A stretch of 64,000 nucleotides of DNA from assembly GCF_000522985.1 (NCBI RefSeq), contig NZ_CP007128.1, positions 3,456,220 through 3,520,219 on the forward strand, in the 5' to 3' direction. The stretch's first letter is position 1. Each line of letters starts with the position of its first letter. The notes beneath the pieces are model-generated. The model was given only the letters and a program-made list of their open reading frames with translations. It was not told where the DNA came from and ran no database searches. The position numbers and the translations under genes were made by a program. This stretch comes from Gemmatirosa kalamazoonensis. GTDB lineage: Bacteria > Gemmatimonadota > Gemmatimonadetes > Gemmatimonadales > Gemmatimonadaceae. Shown piece by piece: positions 24,135 to 34,385 of this stretch.

Positions 24135-26912
24135 ATGCACCTGCACGTCACCCGGCTCCTCCTGGCCGGATCGCTCGTCCTCGCCGCGGAGCGCGCGGCC
24201 GCCCAGCAGCCGGCGCTCGGCACGGTCACCGGACGCGTCACCGGCGAGAGCGGCGAGGGCATGGTCGGCGCGACCATCGCCGTCACCGGCACGCCGTACG
24301 GCGCGCTCACGAAGTCCGACGGCACGTATCGCATCGCACTGCGTCCCGGCACGTACGAGCTGCGCGCGCGGCTGATCGGCTACACGTCGCCGCGCGACAC
24401 GGTCGTCGTCACGGCGGGCGGCACGGTCACGCGCAACTTCCGGCTGGCGCGCGCCGCGAGCACGCTGGAGGCGGTGGCGGTCGTCGGCAGCCGCACGGAA
24501 GCGCGCACGGTGATCGAGTCGCCGGTGCCGGTCGACGTGCTGTCGGCGGCGGAGATCAAGAGCACGGGCCGCACGGAGACGGCGCAGATCCTCCAGCAGC
24601 TCGCGCCGAGCGTGAACTTCCCGCGGCCGTCGATCACCGACGGCACGGACCACGTGCGCCCGCTCACGCTGCGCGGACTGGGCGCCGACCAGGTGCTCGT
24701 GCTGCTGAACGGCAAGCGGCGTCACACGAGCGCCCTCGTGAACCTCAATGGCTCCGTGGGACGCGGACAGGCGGCGGTCGACGTGAACGCCATCCCGGCG
24801 AGCATGATCGATCACATCGAGGTGCTGCGCGACGGCGCCGCGGCGCAGTACGGCTCCGACGCGATCGCCGGCGTGGTGAACATCGTGCTGAAGTCGGGCG
24901 CCGACGGCAACCTCACGGCGGAGTATGGGCGCACGGCGACGACCTACGGCGGCCAGACGGTGAACGGCACGAACCTGGTGAGCGGCGTCGCGACGCCAGT
25001 CACCGCGCAGACGCCGAGCCGCTCGGCGCACGACGGAGGGCTCGTGCACGCGGCGCTCGACAAGGGCGTCGCGTCGTCGCAGTCGCGGTTCCTGCACGGC
25101 GGCGTCGAGTACCGGAACCGCGGCAACACGAACCGCACGCTGGCCGACCCGCGACCGCAGACGTTCGCCGAGGTGACCAACGGCACGTTCCGCGACCTCT
25201 CGACCGGCCCAATGAACTACGAGCTCGGCGACGCCGCCGTGGCCGACGCGGTGGGCATGTTCAACGGCGGCTACGACCTCGCGAACGGCGTCGAGCTGTA
25301 CGCGTTCGGCGGATTCGACCACCGCGAGGGGCGCTCGGCGGGGAACTTCCGCCGCGTGACACAGAACACGCAGACGGTGCGCAGCATCTACCCGAACGGC
25401 TTCCTGCCGTTCATCGAGAGCACCATCGGCGACTTCTCGGGCTTCGGTGGCGCGCGCGGCAAGGTCGCCGGCTGGCAGTGGGATCTCAGCACCGGGTATG
25501 GCCGCGACAACTTCCGCTTCGACGTGACGCACAGCAACAACGCGTCGATGGGCGCCGCGAGCCCGACGAACTTCTACGCCGGCACGCTGGTGTTCGGACA
25601 GTGGATGAACAACCTCGATCTGTCGCGCGAGGTGCACGTCGGAACCGCGGGGATCCCGCTGCGCCTCGCGGCGGGGGCCGAGTTCCGCGTGGACCAGTAT
25701 CGGATCAAGGCCGGCGACGTCGCCTCGTACGTGGACGGCGGCGCGCCGGTGCTCGACGCGAACGGCAACGTCGTCGTCGGTGCGAAGGCGATTCCCGGCG
25801 CGCAGGTGTTCCCCGGCTTCCAGCCGAGCAATGCGGTCGACGCGTCGCGCAACAACGCCGCCGTGTACGCCGACGTCGAGAGCGACATCACGAAGCAGTT
25901 CCTGGTCAGCGGCGCCGTGCGCTACGAGCACTACAGCGACTTCGGCTCCACGACCACCGGGAAGGTCGCGTCGCGGCTCACGATCGTGCCGGGCTTCGTG
26001 CTGCGCGGCGCGTTCGGCACCGGCTTCCGCGCGCCGTCGCTGCAGCAGACCTACTTCTCGTCCACGGCGACGAACTTCGTGAACGGCGTGCCGTTCGAGA
26101 TCCGCACGGCGCCGGTGGGCTCCGACCTCGCGAAGGTGTTAGGCGCGAAGCCGCTCAAGCCCGAGCACTCCACGAACTACAGCGCGGGTGTCGCGCTCGA
26201 GCCCGCGCGGAGCCTGTCGTTCACCGTGGATCTGTACCGCGTGAACATCACCGATCGCATCGTACTCTCCGAGAACTTCACCGGCACGGCGGTGCAGAAC
26301 CTGCTCCGCCCGCTCGGCGTCTCCGGCGCGCGCTACTTCACGAACGCGATCGACACGCGCACGAACGGCATCGACGTGGTGGGCAACTACGGCCTCTCGC
26401 TGCGCTCCGCCGGGTTCGTGCGCCTCATGGCCGGGTACAACCACAACAAGACGCACGCGACGCTCGTCGCGCAGACGCCGCCGGAGCTCGGCAACCAGAA
26501 CGAGAACCTGTTCGGTCGCGTGGAGCGCGCACGGATCGAGGAGGGGCAGCCGCGCGACAACTTCCTCGCGTCGGCGAACTACGAGTACCACGATCTCGGG
26601 CTCGTCGCGCGCACGCAGCGCTTCGGGTCGGTGACGACGCGCGCCACGGTCGGCAGCGACAACCTGGACCAGACGTTCGGGGCGAAGTGGATCACCGACG
26701 TGAGCGCGTCGTACAAGGTGCTGCGCCGCTTCACGCTCACGGCCGGCGCGGACAACGTGTTCGACGTGTACCCGGACCAGAACAACAACCTCGGCAACGT
26801 GCGCTCCAACGTCGCCGGCAACGCGAACTTCGGCATCTTCCCGTACAGCTCCTTCTCGCCGTTCGGGTTCAACGGCCGGTTCGTGTACGCGCGGGTGGGC
26901 GTCGGGATTTGA
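24135..26912 (+). CDS. TonB-dependent outer-membrane receptor
   Basis: Protein of 925 aa. The ATG at 24135 has GGAGG 6 nt upstream and opens a signal peptide ending AERAAAQ. Residues about 28-105 form a carboxypeptidase-regulatory-like domain (GTVTGRVTGESGEGMVGATI, SDGTYRIALRPGTYELRA). A plug domain follows (TLRGLGADQVLVLLNGKRRH, IDHIEVLRDGAAAQYGSDAI, AGVVNIVLKSG). The remaining 650 residues are alternating strands of a beta-barrel ending in an aromatic-rich strand. It imports a scarce ligand across the outer membrane using TonB energy; the ligand cannot be read. The stop overlaps the cupin start. Confidence 0.95.
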   Translation: MHLHVTRLLLAGSLVLAAERAAAQQPALGTVTGRVTGESGEGMVGATIAVTGTPYGALTKSDGTYRIALRPGTYELRARLIGYTSPRDTVVVTAGGTVTRNFRLARAASTLEAVAVVGSRTEARTVIESPVPVDVLSAAEIKSTGRTETAQILQQLAPSVNFPRPSITDGTDHVRPLTLRGLGADQVLVLLNGKRRHTSALVNLNGSVGRGQAAVDVNAIPASMIDHIEVLRDGAAAQYGSDAIAGVVNIVLKSGADGNLTAEYGRTATTYGGQTVNGTNLVSGVATPVTAQTPSRSAHDGGLVHAALDKGVASSQSRFLHGGVEYRNRGNTNRTLADPRPQTFAEVTNGTFRDLSTGPMNYELGDAAVADAVGMFNGGYDLANGVELYAFGGFDHREGRSAGNFRRVTQNTQTVRSIYPNGFLPFIESTIGDFSGFGGARGKVAGWQWDLSTGYGRDNFRFDVTHSNNASMGAASPTNFYAGTLVFGQWMNNLDLSREVHVGTAGIPLRLAAGAEFRVDQYRIKAGDVASYVDGGAPVLDANGNVVVGAKAIPGAQVFPGFQPSNAVDASRNNAAVYADVESDITKQFLVSGAVRYEHYSDFGSTTTGKVASRLTIVPGFVLRGAFGTGFRAPSLQQTYFSSTATNFVNGVPFEIRTAPVGSDLAKVLGAKPLKPEHSTNYSAGVALEPARSLSFTVDLYRVNITDRIVLSENFTGTAVQNLLRPLGVSGARYFTNAIDTRTNGIDVVGNYGLSLRSAGFVRLMAGYNHNKTHATLVAQTPPELGNQNENLFGRVERARIEEGQPRDNFLASANYEYHDLGLVARTQRFGSVTTRATVGSDNLDQTFGAKWITDVSASYKVLRRFTLTAGADNVFDVYPDQNNNLGNVRSNVAGNANFGIFPYSSFSPFGFNGRFVYARVGVGI

Positions 26913-27403
26913 AGCCCCTCCATGCGCGCGCCGCCGAGCTCGTGGCGACGCTCGGCCTCGCGCCGCATCCGGAGGGTGGATGGTATCGCGAGCTGTTCCG
27001 CTCCGTCGACCGCGTGACGCGCGGCGACGGAGCGGAGCGCGACGCGTTGACGAACATCTACTTCCTGCTCGCGGCCGGCGCACACAGCCGCTGGCATCGC
27101 GTCGCCGCGGACGAGGTGTGGCACCACTACGAGGGCGCGCCGCTGGAGCTGCTGTGCATCGATCCGGCGCTCGCATCGTCGTGCTCGGTCACGCTGGCGC
27201 CGGTGGACGGCAGCGGCGCACGTCCGACGCACACGGTGCCCGCGGGGTGGTGGCAGGCCGCGCGCACCACGGGCGATTACGCGCTCGTCGGCTGCACCGT
27301 CGGTCCAGGATTCGACTTCGCCGACTTCGCGCTGCTCGACGACCGGCCGGACGACGCGCGGATCCTGCGGGAGCGGTTCGCGGAGGTCAGAGCGCTGGGC
27401 TGA
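26909..27403 (+). CDS. DUF985 (cupin_5) family protein
   Basis: Protein of 164 aa from a TTG at 26909 that overlaps the receptor stop (TTGA); no in-frame ATG or GTG fits. The sequence follows the DUF985 cupin pattern: LGLAPHPEGGWYRELFRS, TNIYFLLAAGAHSRWHRV, ADEVWHHYEGAPLEL, VPAGWWQAARTTGDYALVGC and VGPGFDFADF. The His and Glu residues suited for metal binding are present. Family members are small cupins of unclear enzymology, related to sugar-epimerase-like folds. Coupling to the TonB receptor suggests a role with the imported ligand, which is inference only. Confidence 0.88.
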   Translation: MKPLHARAAELVATLGLAPHPEGGWYRELFRSVDRVTRGDGAERDALTNIYFLLAAGAHSRWHRVAADEVWHHYEGAPLELLCIDPALASSCSVTLAPVDGSGARPTHTVPAGWWQAARTTGDYALVGCTVGPGFDFADFALLDDRPDDARILRERFAEVRALG

Positions 27404-27408
27404 GCGTG

Positions 27409-27493
27409 GGACGCATCATCTTCATGGCGTTACCATCGATTCCCATCGAGCGGTGTATGGAAATGATGGTAACGCGATGGAGATGATGCGTCC
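27409..27493. repeat. 85-bp imperfect palindrome, locally AT-rich
   Basis: Arms of about 37 bp (27409-27446 and 27457-27493) pair with three mismatches and one bulge around a 10-nt loop; outer ends are GGACGCATCATC and GATGATGCGTCC. It starts 6 nt after the cupin stop. The GC content is roughly half, well below the surroundings. It may be a MITE-like relic or a terminator. Confidence 0.75.
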
Positions 27494-27625
27494 TGCCGTG
27501 CCCGCGCCTCGTGCCCGCTCCTGCGCATCTCCGTTGAACCCCGCCTGGCCGCCGGGTAGCTTCCCAGGCTGAGCGGGTGGCCCGGCAGGCGCGGGACGCC
27601 GCTCCTGACCCGGACCCGACTCGTC

Positions 27626-28837
27626 ATGCCCGATACATCGCGTCAGCCCGTCATCGTGGCGGCCGCGCGCACCCCGATCGGCAAGTTCCTCGGGGCGTTC
27701 GGTTCGCTCACCGCACCCGACCTCGGCGCGGCGGCGATCCGCGAGGCGATCAAGCGCTCGCGCGTCCCCGCCGACGAGGTGCAGGAAGTCATCATGGGCA
27801 ACGTCGTGCAGGGCGGCGTCGGACAGGCGCCCGCCCGGCAGGCGATGCTGAAGGCCGGCGTGCCCGCGACGGTCTCCGCGATGACCGTCAACAAGGTCTG
27901 CGGATCCGGTCTCAAGTCGGTGATGCTCGCCGCACAGGCGATCAAGGCGGGCGACGCGCAGGTGATCGTCGCCGGCGGGCAGGAGTCCATGTCGAACGCG
28001 CCGTACTACGTCTACGGCATGCGCGACGGCGTGAAGCTCGGCGACCAGAAGCTCGTCGACGGCATGATCAAGGACGGGCTGTGGTGTGCGATGTGCGACG
28101 TGCACATGGGCGGCCACGCCGAGTACACCGCGCGCAAGGCCGGGATCTCGCGCGAGCAGCAGGACGAGTTCGCGGCGGCGTCGCACCGCAAGGCCGTCGA
28201 CGCGCAGGACGCGGGCAAGTTCAAGGACGAGATCGTGCCGGTGCGCGTGCCGGGTCGGAAGGGCGACCTCGTCGTCGACACCGACGAAGGGCCGCGCCGC
28301 GACACGACCGCGGAGTCGCTCGCGAAGCTGCGCCCCGCGTTCGCGACGAAGGGCGTGCCCGCGGAGGAGCTCAGCGTGACGGCGGGGAACGCGTCGTCGC
28401 TGAACGACGGCGGTGCGGCGGTCGTCGTGACGAGCGAGGAGTACGCGCGCGCGCACGGCCTCACGATCCTCGCGCGCATCACCGCCTACGCGACCGGCGC
28501 GACGAACCCGCAGGACCTGTTCTTCGCGCCGATCACGGCGGTGCAGAACCTCATGAAGAAGGCGGGCACGTCGATCGACGACTACGATCTGTTCGAGGCG
28601 AACGAGGCGTTCGCGTCGCAGGCGATCGCGACCGGGCAGGGCCTCGACTGGGCATGGGACCGCGTGAACGTGCACGGCGGCGCAATCGCGTTAGGCCACC
28701 CGATCGGCGCGAGCGGCGCGCGGGTGCTCACCACGCTGCTGTACGCGCTCGCCGACCGCGGCAAGTCGACGGGCCTCGCGACCCTGTGCCTCGGCGGCGG
28801 TGACGCGGTGGCGCTCAGCGTGGAGCGCGTCGACTGA
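27626..28837 (+). CDS. acetyl-CoA acetyltransferase (thiolase)
   Basis: Protein of 403 aa, complete thiolase. The nucleophilic Cys lies in [12 protein letters not shown], the activating His in [14 protein letters not shown], and the second catalytic Cys in [19 protein letters not shown] is the usual family motif. It condenses two acetyl-CoA or cleaves acetoacetyl-CoA. With the downstream 3-hydroxyacyl-CoA and acyl-CoA dehydrogenases it forms a short-chain acyl-CoA pathway, suited to butanoyl-CoA or branched-chain amino-acid breakdown. A PHB-synthesis role is possible, but no synthase or acetoacetyl-CoA reductase is here. Confidence 0.95.
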   Translation: MPDTSRQPVIVAAARTPIGKFLGAFGSLTAPDLGAAAIREAIKRSRVPADEVQEVIMGNVVQGGVGQAPARQAMLKAGVPATVSAMTVNKVCGSGLKSVMLAAQAIKAGDAQVIVAGGQESMSNAPYYVYGMRDGVKLGDQKLVDGMIKDGLWCAMCDVHMGGHAEYTARKAGISREQQDEFAAASHRKAVDAQDAGKFKDEIVPVRVPGRKGDLVVDTDEGPRRDTTAESLAKLRPAFATKGVPAEELSVTAGNASSLNDGGAAVVVTSEEYARAHGLTILARITAYATGATNPQDLFFAPITAVQNLMKKAGTSIDDYDLFEANEAFASQAIATGQGLDWAWDRVNVHGGAIALGHPIGASGARVLTTLLYALADRGKSTGLATLCLGGGDAVALSVERVD

Positions 28838-29795
28838 GCCCTGGCGCCGTCCCCCCCCGGCGGCGGCGCCGCGCGCCGGAGACCGGCCGCCGGCGTGGCT
28901 CTTCGCCTCCGACGGGCGGCTGCGTGCGGGGTGGCGGCTGCTGCTCTTCGTGCTCGCGCTCGTCGCGGGGCTGCTCGTCGCGGCGCAGCTCGTGTATCCG
29001 CTGCTCGCCGCGGTGCTCCGCGCGCTCGGCATCCCGCTCAACGCGTACTGGCTGAGCCTCGCCGATTGGCTGTGGGTCGCGGGCGCGTTGGCCGCGCACC
29101 TGTTCGTGCTGCGACTCGTCGAGCGGCGGCCGTGGGCCGACGTGGGGCTCGGACGTGCCGCGCTGCGGCCACGCGGGCTCGCGTTAGGCGCGCTGCTCGG
29201 CGCCGTGGCGATCGGCGTGCCGTGCCTGCTGCTCATCGTCGGCCGCGAGCTGCGCGTGCTGCCGTCGGCTGATGGCAGCTGGTTCGGCGCGGCCGGGTCG
29301 CTGCTGGCGAAGCTCGCGCCCGCCGCGCTGCTGGAGGAGCTCATCTTCCGCGGCTATCCGTTCATGGTGCTGCGCGAGAGCGCCGGCCCGGTCGCGGCGC
29401 TCGCGGCGACGAGCGTGTTGTTCGGCATCGCGCACGTCAGCAACCCGGGCGTCACGGTGCTGTCGATCGTGATGGTCGTGCTCGCGGGATGCTTCCTCGG
29501 CGCCGTGGTGCTCGTGACGGGCAGCGTGTGGGCCGCGTTCGCCACGCATCTCGCGTGGAACTGGACGCTGAGCGCCGCGGTCCACGCGGCGGTGAGCGGG
29601 CTGCCGTTCGCCATGCCCGACTACCGCACGGTGGACGCGGGACCCGACTGGCTGACCGGCGGCGCGTGGGGCCCCGAGGGGGGACTCGCCGCCGGACTCG
29701 GAATCCTCTCGGCGCTCGCGCTGCTCCGGTGGCGCGGCGCCTCACACTTTCTCGAGCGCGGCCGCGTGGCCGCCGGGGAGCACGCCGATGGCTGA
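28800..29795 (+). CDS. CPBP-family intramembrane metalloprotease
   Basis: Up to 331 aa from GTG 28800, overlapping the thiolase end by 38 nt. The N-terminal 30 residues are Pro/Ala-rich, and a run of eight C (28851-28858) lies in that part, so the exact start is uncertain. About eight hydrophobic helices follow. The CPBP/Rce1 motifs are present: LLEELIFRGYPF (EExxxR), FGIAHVSNP (second His) and THLAWNWT (final H and N). Such proteases process prenylated or peptide substrates in eukaryotes; bacterial roles are mostly unknown. It sits inside an acyl-CoA operon, with its stop overlapping the next start by 8 nt. Confidence 0.88.
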   Translation: MTRWRSAWSASTEPWRRPPPAAAPRAGDRPPAWLFASDGRLRAGWRLLLFVLALVAGLLVAAQLVYPLLAAVLRALGIPLNAYWLSLADWLWVAGALAAHLFVLRLVERRPWADVGLGRAALRPRGLALGALLGAVAIGVPCLLLIVGRELRVLPSADGSWFGAAGSLLAKLAPAALLEELIFRGYPFMVLRESAGPVAALAATSVLFGIAHVSNPGVTVLSIVMVVLAGCFLGAVVLVTGSVWAAFATHLAWNWTLSAAVHAAVSGLPFAMPDYRTVDAGPDWLTGGAWGPEGGLAAGLGILSALALLRWRGASHFLERGRVAAGEHADG

Positions 29796-30687
29796 AGCGA
29801 CGACCGCCGCCTCGCAGAGCGGCGCACCGTACCGCACCGAGCCGATCGACGAGGTCGCGATCATCGGCGCGGGGCAGATGGGCAACGGCATCGCGCACGT
29901 GTTCGCGGCCGCCGGCTACGACGTGGCGATGATCGACGTGAACGACGGCGCGCTGCAGCGCGGCCTGTCCACGATCGAGAAGAACCTCGACCGACAGGTG
30001 AAGAAGGGATCGATCGACGCGGCGGCGAAGGACGCCACGCTCGCCCGCGTCTCGACGCACGTCGACATGGCGGCGGTCGAGGGCGCGGGGATCGTCGTCG
30101 AGGCAGCGACGGAGAACGCGGATCTCAAGTTCCGCATCTTCCAGGACGTCGACCGGCTCGCGAACGCGGGCGCGATCCTCGCCACGAACACGAGCTCCAT
30201 CTCCATCACCGAGATCGCTGCGCGCACGCGCCGCCCCGAGCTCGTCATCGGCATGCACTTCATGAATCCCGTGCCGGTGATGCAGCTCGTGGAGGTCATC
30301 CGCGGAATAGCGACGAGCGACGCGACGACCGCGACGACGATGGAGCTGGCGCGCAAGGTCGGGAAGACGCCGGTGGAGGTGAACGACTACCCGGGCTTCG
30401 TCGCGAACCGGATCCTCATGCCGATGATCAACGAGGCCGTGTACTGCGTGATGGAGGGCGTCGGCACGCCGGAGGCCATCGACACGGTGATGAAGCTCGG
30501 CATGAACCATCCCATGGGACCGCTCACGCTGGCGGACTTCATCGGCCTCGACACCTGCCTCGCGATCCTCGAGGTCATGCACCGCGGGCTCGGCGACCCG
30601 AAGTACCGTCCGTGCCCGCTGCTGCGGAAGTACGTCGCGGCGGGGTGGCTCGGACGCAAGACCGGTCGCGGCTTCTATCAATACTGA
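29788..30687 (+). CDS. 3-hydroxybutyryl-CoA dehydrogenase
   Basis: Protein of 299 aa. N-terminal Rossmann fold with VAIIGAGQMGNGIAHVFAAAGY; TNTSSISITEIA and IGMHFMNPVPVMQLVEVIRG carry the catalytic Ser and His of the family; the C-terminal domain contains NDYPGFVANRILMPMINEA and ends GRKTGRGFYQY. It oxidises 3-hydroxyacyl-CoA with NAD(P), or works in reverse. The ATG at 29788 overlaps the CPBP gene; the stop overlaps the next start (TGATG). Length and ending match the short single-domain HBD/PaaH enzymes. Confidence 0.96.
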   Translation: MAEATTAASQSGAPYRTEPIDEVAIIGAGQMGNGIAHVFAAAGYDVAMIDVNDGALQRGLSTIEKNLDRQVKKGSIDAAAKDATLARVSTHVDMAAVEGAGIVVEAATENADLKFRIFQDVDRLANAGAILATNTSSISITEIAARTRRPELVIGMHFMNPVPVMQLVEVIRGIATSDATTATTMELARKVGKTPVEVNDYPGFVANRILMPMINEAVYCVMEGVGTPEAIDTVMKLGMNHPMGPLTLADFIGLDTCLAILEVMHRGLGDPKYRPCPLLRKYVAAGWLGRKTGRGFYQY

Positions 30688-31844
30688 TGCTCTCCGATCT
30701 TCTCCCGCTCACCGAGACCCAGCGCGAGATCCGCGACCTCGCGCGCACGTTCGCGCGCGAGCACGTCGCGCCGCACGCCGCGCAGTGGGACCGCGAGGGA
30801 TACTTCGAGCCCGCGCTGGTGAAGCAGCTCGGCGACGCGGGGTTTCTCGGCATGCTCCTCCCCGAAGAGTACGACGGGCTCGCGCTCGACACGGTGACCT
30901 ACCTCATCGCGCTCGAGGAGATCGCGGCGGCCGATGCGTCGGTCGCCGTGATGATGAGCGTGCACAACTCGCTGCCGACGCAGATGCTGCTGCGGTGGGG
31001 CACCGAAGCGCAGAAGGATCGGTGGCTGCGGCCGATGGCGCGCGGCGAGATCCTCGGCGCGTTCGCGCTCTCCGAGCCGGACGCGGGGAGCGACGCGGCG
31101 TCGCTGCGCTGCCAAGCGACGCGCGACGGCGACGGCTGGGTGCTGACCGGCACGAAGTCGTGGGTGACGAGCGGGTCGCACGCCGGCGTCATCCTCGTCA
31201 TGGCGCGCACCGACACGGCCGCGGACCGGCAGGGCAGTCGCGGCATCGGCGCGTTCGTCATCACGCCGGACCTGCCGGGCTTCCACGTCGGCAAGAAGGA
31301 GAACAAGCTCGGGCTGCGCGCGTCGCCGACGGTGCAGCTCGTGTTCGACGAGATGCGCGTGCCCGCTGGCCATCTGTTAGGCGAGCCGGGGCAGGGGCTC
31401 GCCTACGCGCTGCAGTCGCTCGAGCACGGGCGGCTGGGCATCGGCGCGCAGGCGCTCGGCATCGCGCGCGCCGCGCTCCAGGCGGCCCGCGACTACGCCG
31501 ACGAGCGTCGACAGTTCGGCCGCCCGATCCGTGACTTCGAGGCGATCCAGTTCAAGCTCGCCGACATGGCGATGCGCGTCACGGCGTCGCGCGCGCTGCT
31601 GCACGCGACGGCCGCCGCGAAGGATCGCGGCGAGCGCGTCACGCAGTTCGCCGCGATGTCGAAGTTGATGGCCAGCGAGACGGCGATGTTCGTCGCCGAC
31701 GAGGCCGTGCAGATCTTCGGCGGCTACGGCTACGTGAAGGAGTACCCGGTGGAGCGCTACCTGCGCGACGCCAAGGTCACGGAGATCTACGAGGGCACCT
31801 CGGAGATCCAGCGCGTGGTGATCGCGCGCGAGCTCTATACCTGA
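30687..31844 (+). CDS. acyl-CoA dehydrogenase
   Basis: Protein of 385 aa, normal length. N-terminal helical domain from [23 protein letters not shown]-binding strand motifs [15 protein letters not shown] and [18 protein letters not shown]-terminal helices with [20 protein letters not shown] and the catalytic-Glu region [17 protein letters not shown]. It makes the alpha-beta double bond of acyl-CoA and passes electrons to ETF. The closest functional type by motif is short-chain or branched-chain acyl-CoA dehydrogenase, in agreement with the neighbouring leucine dehydrogenase; this is inference. Confidence 0.96.
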   Translation: MLSDLLPLTETQREIRDLARTFAREHVAPHAAQWDREGYFEPALVKQLGDAGFLGMLLPEEYDGLALDTVTYLIALEEIAAADASVAVMMSVHNSLPTQMLLRWGTEAQKDRWLRPMARGEILGAFALSEPDAGSDAASLRCQATRDGDGWVLTGTKSWVTSGSHAGVILVMARTDTAADRQGSRGIGAFVITPDLPGFHVGKKENKLGLRASPTVQLVFDEMRVPAGHLLGEPGQGLAYALQSLEHGRLGIGAQALGIARAALQAARDYADERRQFGRPIRDFEAIQFKLADMAMRVTASRALLHATAAAKDRGERVTQFAAMSKLMASETAMFVADEAVQIFGGYGYVKEYPVERYLRDAKVTEIYEGTSEIQRVVIARELYT

Positions 31845-31849
31845 CTGCA

Positions 31850-32926
31850 ATGAATCTCTTCGACAGACTCGCCGAGATGGGCCACGAGCAGGTCGTCGTG
31901 TGCCACGACAAGGCGGCCGGCTACCGCGGCATCATCGCCGTCCACGACACCACGCTCGGCCCCGCGCTCGGCGGCACGCGCTTCTGGAACTACGCCAGCG
32001 ACGAGGAGGCGATCATCGACGCGCTGCGCCTCGCGCGCGGCATGACGTACAAGAACGCCGTCGCGGGGCTCAACCTCGGCGGCGGCAAGAGCGTCATCAT
32101 CGGCGACAACCGCACCGTGCAGCGCGAGATGATCTTCCGCGCGCACGGCCGCTTCGTCGACTCGCTCGGCGGCCGCTACGTGACGGCGGAGGACGTCGGC
32201 ACGAGCACGGGCGACATGGACTTCGTGCACATGGAGACCGACTACGTCGCGGGGCTCGCCGGCGCGTCGGGCGATCCGTCGCCGGTCACCGCGCACGGCG
32301 TCTTCCGCGCCATCCAGGCGTCGGCGCGGCAGGTGTGGGGGCGCGACTCGCTCGAGGGGCGCACGATCGCCATCCAGGGGTGCGGCAACGTCGGACACTA
32401 CCTCGCGCAGGAGCTGAGCGAGGCCGGCGCGTCGCTCGTCGTCACCGACATCGATCCCGAGCGCGTGAAGGCCGTGGTGAACGCGACCGGTGCGCGCGCC
32501 GTGCCGACGGAGGAGATCTACGCGCAGGCGGCCGACATCTTCGCGCCGTGTGCGCTCGGCGCCGTCATCAACGACCGCACGATCCCGCAGCTCCGCGTGC
32601 AGATCGTCGCCGGCGCGGCGAACAACCAGCTGCTCGAGGACCGCCACGGCGACGAGCTGGAGTCGCGCGGCATCTTGTATGCCCCCGACTACGTGGCGAA
32701 CGCGGGCGGCGTGATCAACGTCTACAGCGAGCTGGCCGGCTGGAGCCGCGAGCGCTCGCTGCGCAAGGCGGACGAGATCTACCACACGGTGCTGAACGTG
32801 TTCGAGATCGCGCAACAGGACCGCATTCCCACTTACAAGGCCGCCGATCGCCTCGCCGAGCGCCGCATCGCGGCGGTGCGGAGCATGGTGAAGACGTGGC
32901 CACAGTGGCCCAACAAGGCGTCGTGA
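31850..32926 (+). CDS. leucine (branched-chain amino acid) dehydrogenase
   Basis: Protein of 358 aa, typical of Leu/Val/Phe dehydrogenases rather than the longer GluDH. The catalytic lysines are in [33 protein letters not shown] is the family motif. The Rossmann domain has [22 protein letters not shown] with a GxGxxG-type turn. It deaminates branched-chain amino acids to 2-oxo acids with NAD. It starts 5 nt after the acyl-CoA dehydrogenase stop and so feeds the same catabolic operon. Confidence 0.93.
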   Translation: MNLFDRLAEMGHEQVVVCHDKAAGYRGIIAVHDTTLGPALGGTRFWNYASDEEAIIDALRLARGMTYKNAVAGLNLGGGKSVIIGDNRTVQREMIFRAHGRFVDSLGGRYVTAEDVGTSTGDMDFVHMETDYVAGLAGASGDPSPVTAHGVFRAIQASARQVWGRDSLEGRTIAIQGCGNVGHYLAQELSEAGASLVVTDIDPERVKAVVNATGARAVPTEEIYAQAADIFAPCALGAVINDRTIPQLRVQIVAGAANNQLLEDRHGDELESRGILYAPDYVANAGGVINVYSELAGWSRERSLRKADEIYHTVLNVFEIAQQDRIPTYKAADRLAERRIAAVRSMVKTWPQWPNKAS

Positions 32927-32938
32927 GGTGAGCGCGTC

Positions 32939-34243
32939 ATGAACAACGGAACGAACCACTGGAGCGACTGGGACCGCTGCCCGCCGGGTCCGGCCCTCAC
33001 CGCCGCCGATCCCGAGGTCGCGGCGCTCATCGGCGAGGAGATCCGCCGGCAGAACGATGGCCTGGAGCTCATCGCGAGCGAGAACTTCGTGTCGCCCGCG
33101 GTGCTCGAGGCCATGGGCTCCCCGCTCACGAACAAGTACGCGGAAGGGCTGCCGCGGAAGCGCTACTACGGCGGATGCGAGATCGTCGACCAGATCGAGC
33201 AGCTCGCGATCGATCGCGCGAAGGAGCTGTTCGGCGCGGACCACGCGAACGTGCAGCCGCACTCCGGCGCATCGGCGAACTTCGCCGCGTTCACCGCGTT
33301 CCTGAAGCCGGGCGACACGTTCCTCGGCATGGACCTCTCGAACGGCGGCCACCTCACGCACGGGTCGCCGGTGAACTTCTCCGGCATCCTGTACCGCGCG
33401 ATCTCGTACGGCGTCACCGACGAGGGGCTGCTCGACTACGACCAGATGCGCGAGCTGGCGCGCACGCACCGGCCGAAGATGATCATCGCCGGCTACAGCG
33501 CGTACTCGCGCGCGATCGACTGGCAGGCGTTCGCCGAGGTCGCGAGCGAGATCGGCGCGATCTTCATGGTCGACATGGCGCACTTCGCGGGGCTCGCCGC
33601 GACCGGCGTGTATCCGTCGCCGGTGCCGTACGCCGACGTCGTGACGACGACCACGCACAAGACGCTGCGCGGCCCGCGCGGCGGAATGATCCTGTGCAAG
33701 GCCGAGCACCAGAAGGCGATCGACAAGAGCGTGTTCCCCGGCGCGCAGGGCGGGCCGCTGGAGCACGTGATCGCCGCGAAGGCGGTGTCGTTCCGGGAGG
33801 CGCTGCGCCCCGACTTCGCCGACTACTGCCGGCGCGTCGTGGCGAACGCGAAGGCGCTCGCCGGCGCGTTCGTGGCCCGCGGCTTCCACGTCGTGTCGGG
33901 CGGCACCGACAACCACCTCATGTTGCTCGACCTGCGCAACAGAGGGCTCACGGGCAAGGTGGCGGAGAAGGCGCTCGACGCGGCCGGCATCACGGTGAAC
34001 AAGAACACCGTCCCGAAGGAGACGCAGTCGCCGTTCGTGACGAGCGGCATCCGCGTCGGCACGCCGGCCGTGACGACGCGTGGCTTCGGCGAGGCGGAGA
34101 TGGGCACCGTGGCCGATCTCATGGACCGCGCGCTCGCCGACGCCGAGAACGCCGCGGTGGCGGAGAGCGTGCGCGAGGAAGTGCGGGCGCTCGCGGCCCG
34201 CTTCCCGCTGTATCCGGCGACCGCGGACCTCACGCACGGCTGA
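32939..34243 (+). CDS. glyA: serine hydroxymethyltransferase
   Basis: Protein of 434 aa. PLP-type fold I enzyme with [36 protein letters not shown], and the PLP lysine in [20 protein letters not shown]-type loop appears as [12 protein letters not shown]. It converts serine and THF to glycine and methylene-THF, feeding one-carbon units to purine genes such as purN and purH. It follows the leucine dehydrogenase gene by 12 nt and is closed by a strong hairpin downstream. Confidence 0.97.
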   Translation: MNNGTNHWSDWDRCPPGPALTAADPEVAALIGEEIRRQNDGLELIASENFVSPAVLEAMGSPLTNKYAEGLPRKRYYGGCEIVDQIEQLAIDRAKELFGADHANVQPHSGASANFAAFTAFLKPGDTFLGMDLSNGGHLTHGSPVNFSGILYRAISYGVTDEGLLDYDQMRELARTHRPKMIIAGYSAYSRAIDWQAFAEVASEIGAIFMVDMAHFAGLAATGVYPSPVPYADVVTTTTHKTLRGPRGGMILCKAEHQKAIDKSVFPGAQGGPLEHVIAAKAVSFREALRPDFADYCRRVVANAKALAGAFVARGFHVVSGGTDNHLMLLDLRNRGLTGKVAEKALDAAGITVNKNTVPKETQSPFVTSGIRVGTPAVTTRGFGEAEMGTVADLMDRALADAENAAVAESVREEVRALAARFPLYPATADLTHG

Positions 34244-34309
34244 GCGATCGCGTCAACGGTAGGGCGTCGACGGGTTGCGGTGGGCGCGGGTGCCCGCCAG
34301 TATTCCCCG

Positions 34310-34350
34310 GCGCGGCGGCGCGCGACCGACGGTCGCAGGCGCCGCCGCGC
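34310..34350 (+). terminator. strong two-part hairpin after glyA
   Basis: GCGCGGCGGCGC (34310-34321) pairs with GCGCCGCCGCGC (34339-34350); inside, GCGACC pairs with GGTCGC around a 3-nt loop, with two unpaired bases. GTCACTTT follows. It lies 67 nt after the glyA stop and 35 nt before the next start. Confidence 0.7.
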
Positions 34351-34385
34351 GTCACTTTGGACCCGCTTCACCTGGAGCACCGTCG

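Noticed and set aside
28851-28858. C8 run in the CPBP gene as a frameshift
   Set aside because: The downstream membrane-protease frame is intact and a GTG start exists upstream in the same frame. The run only makes the exact start uncertain.
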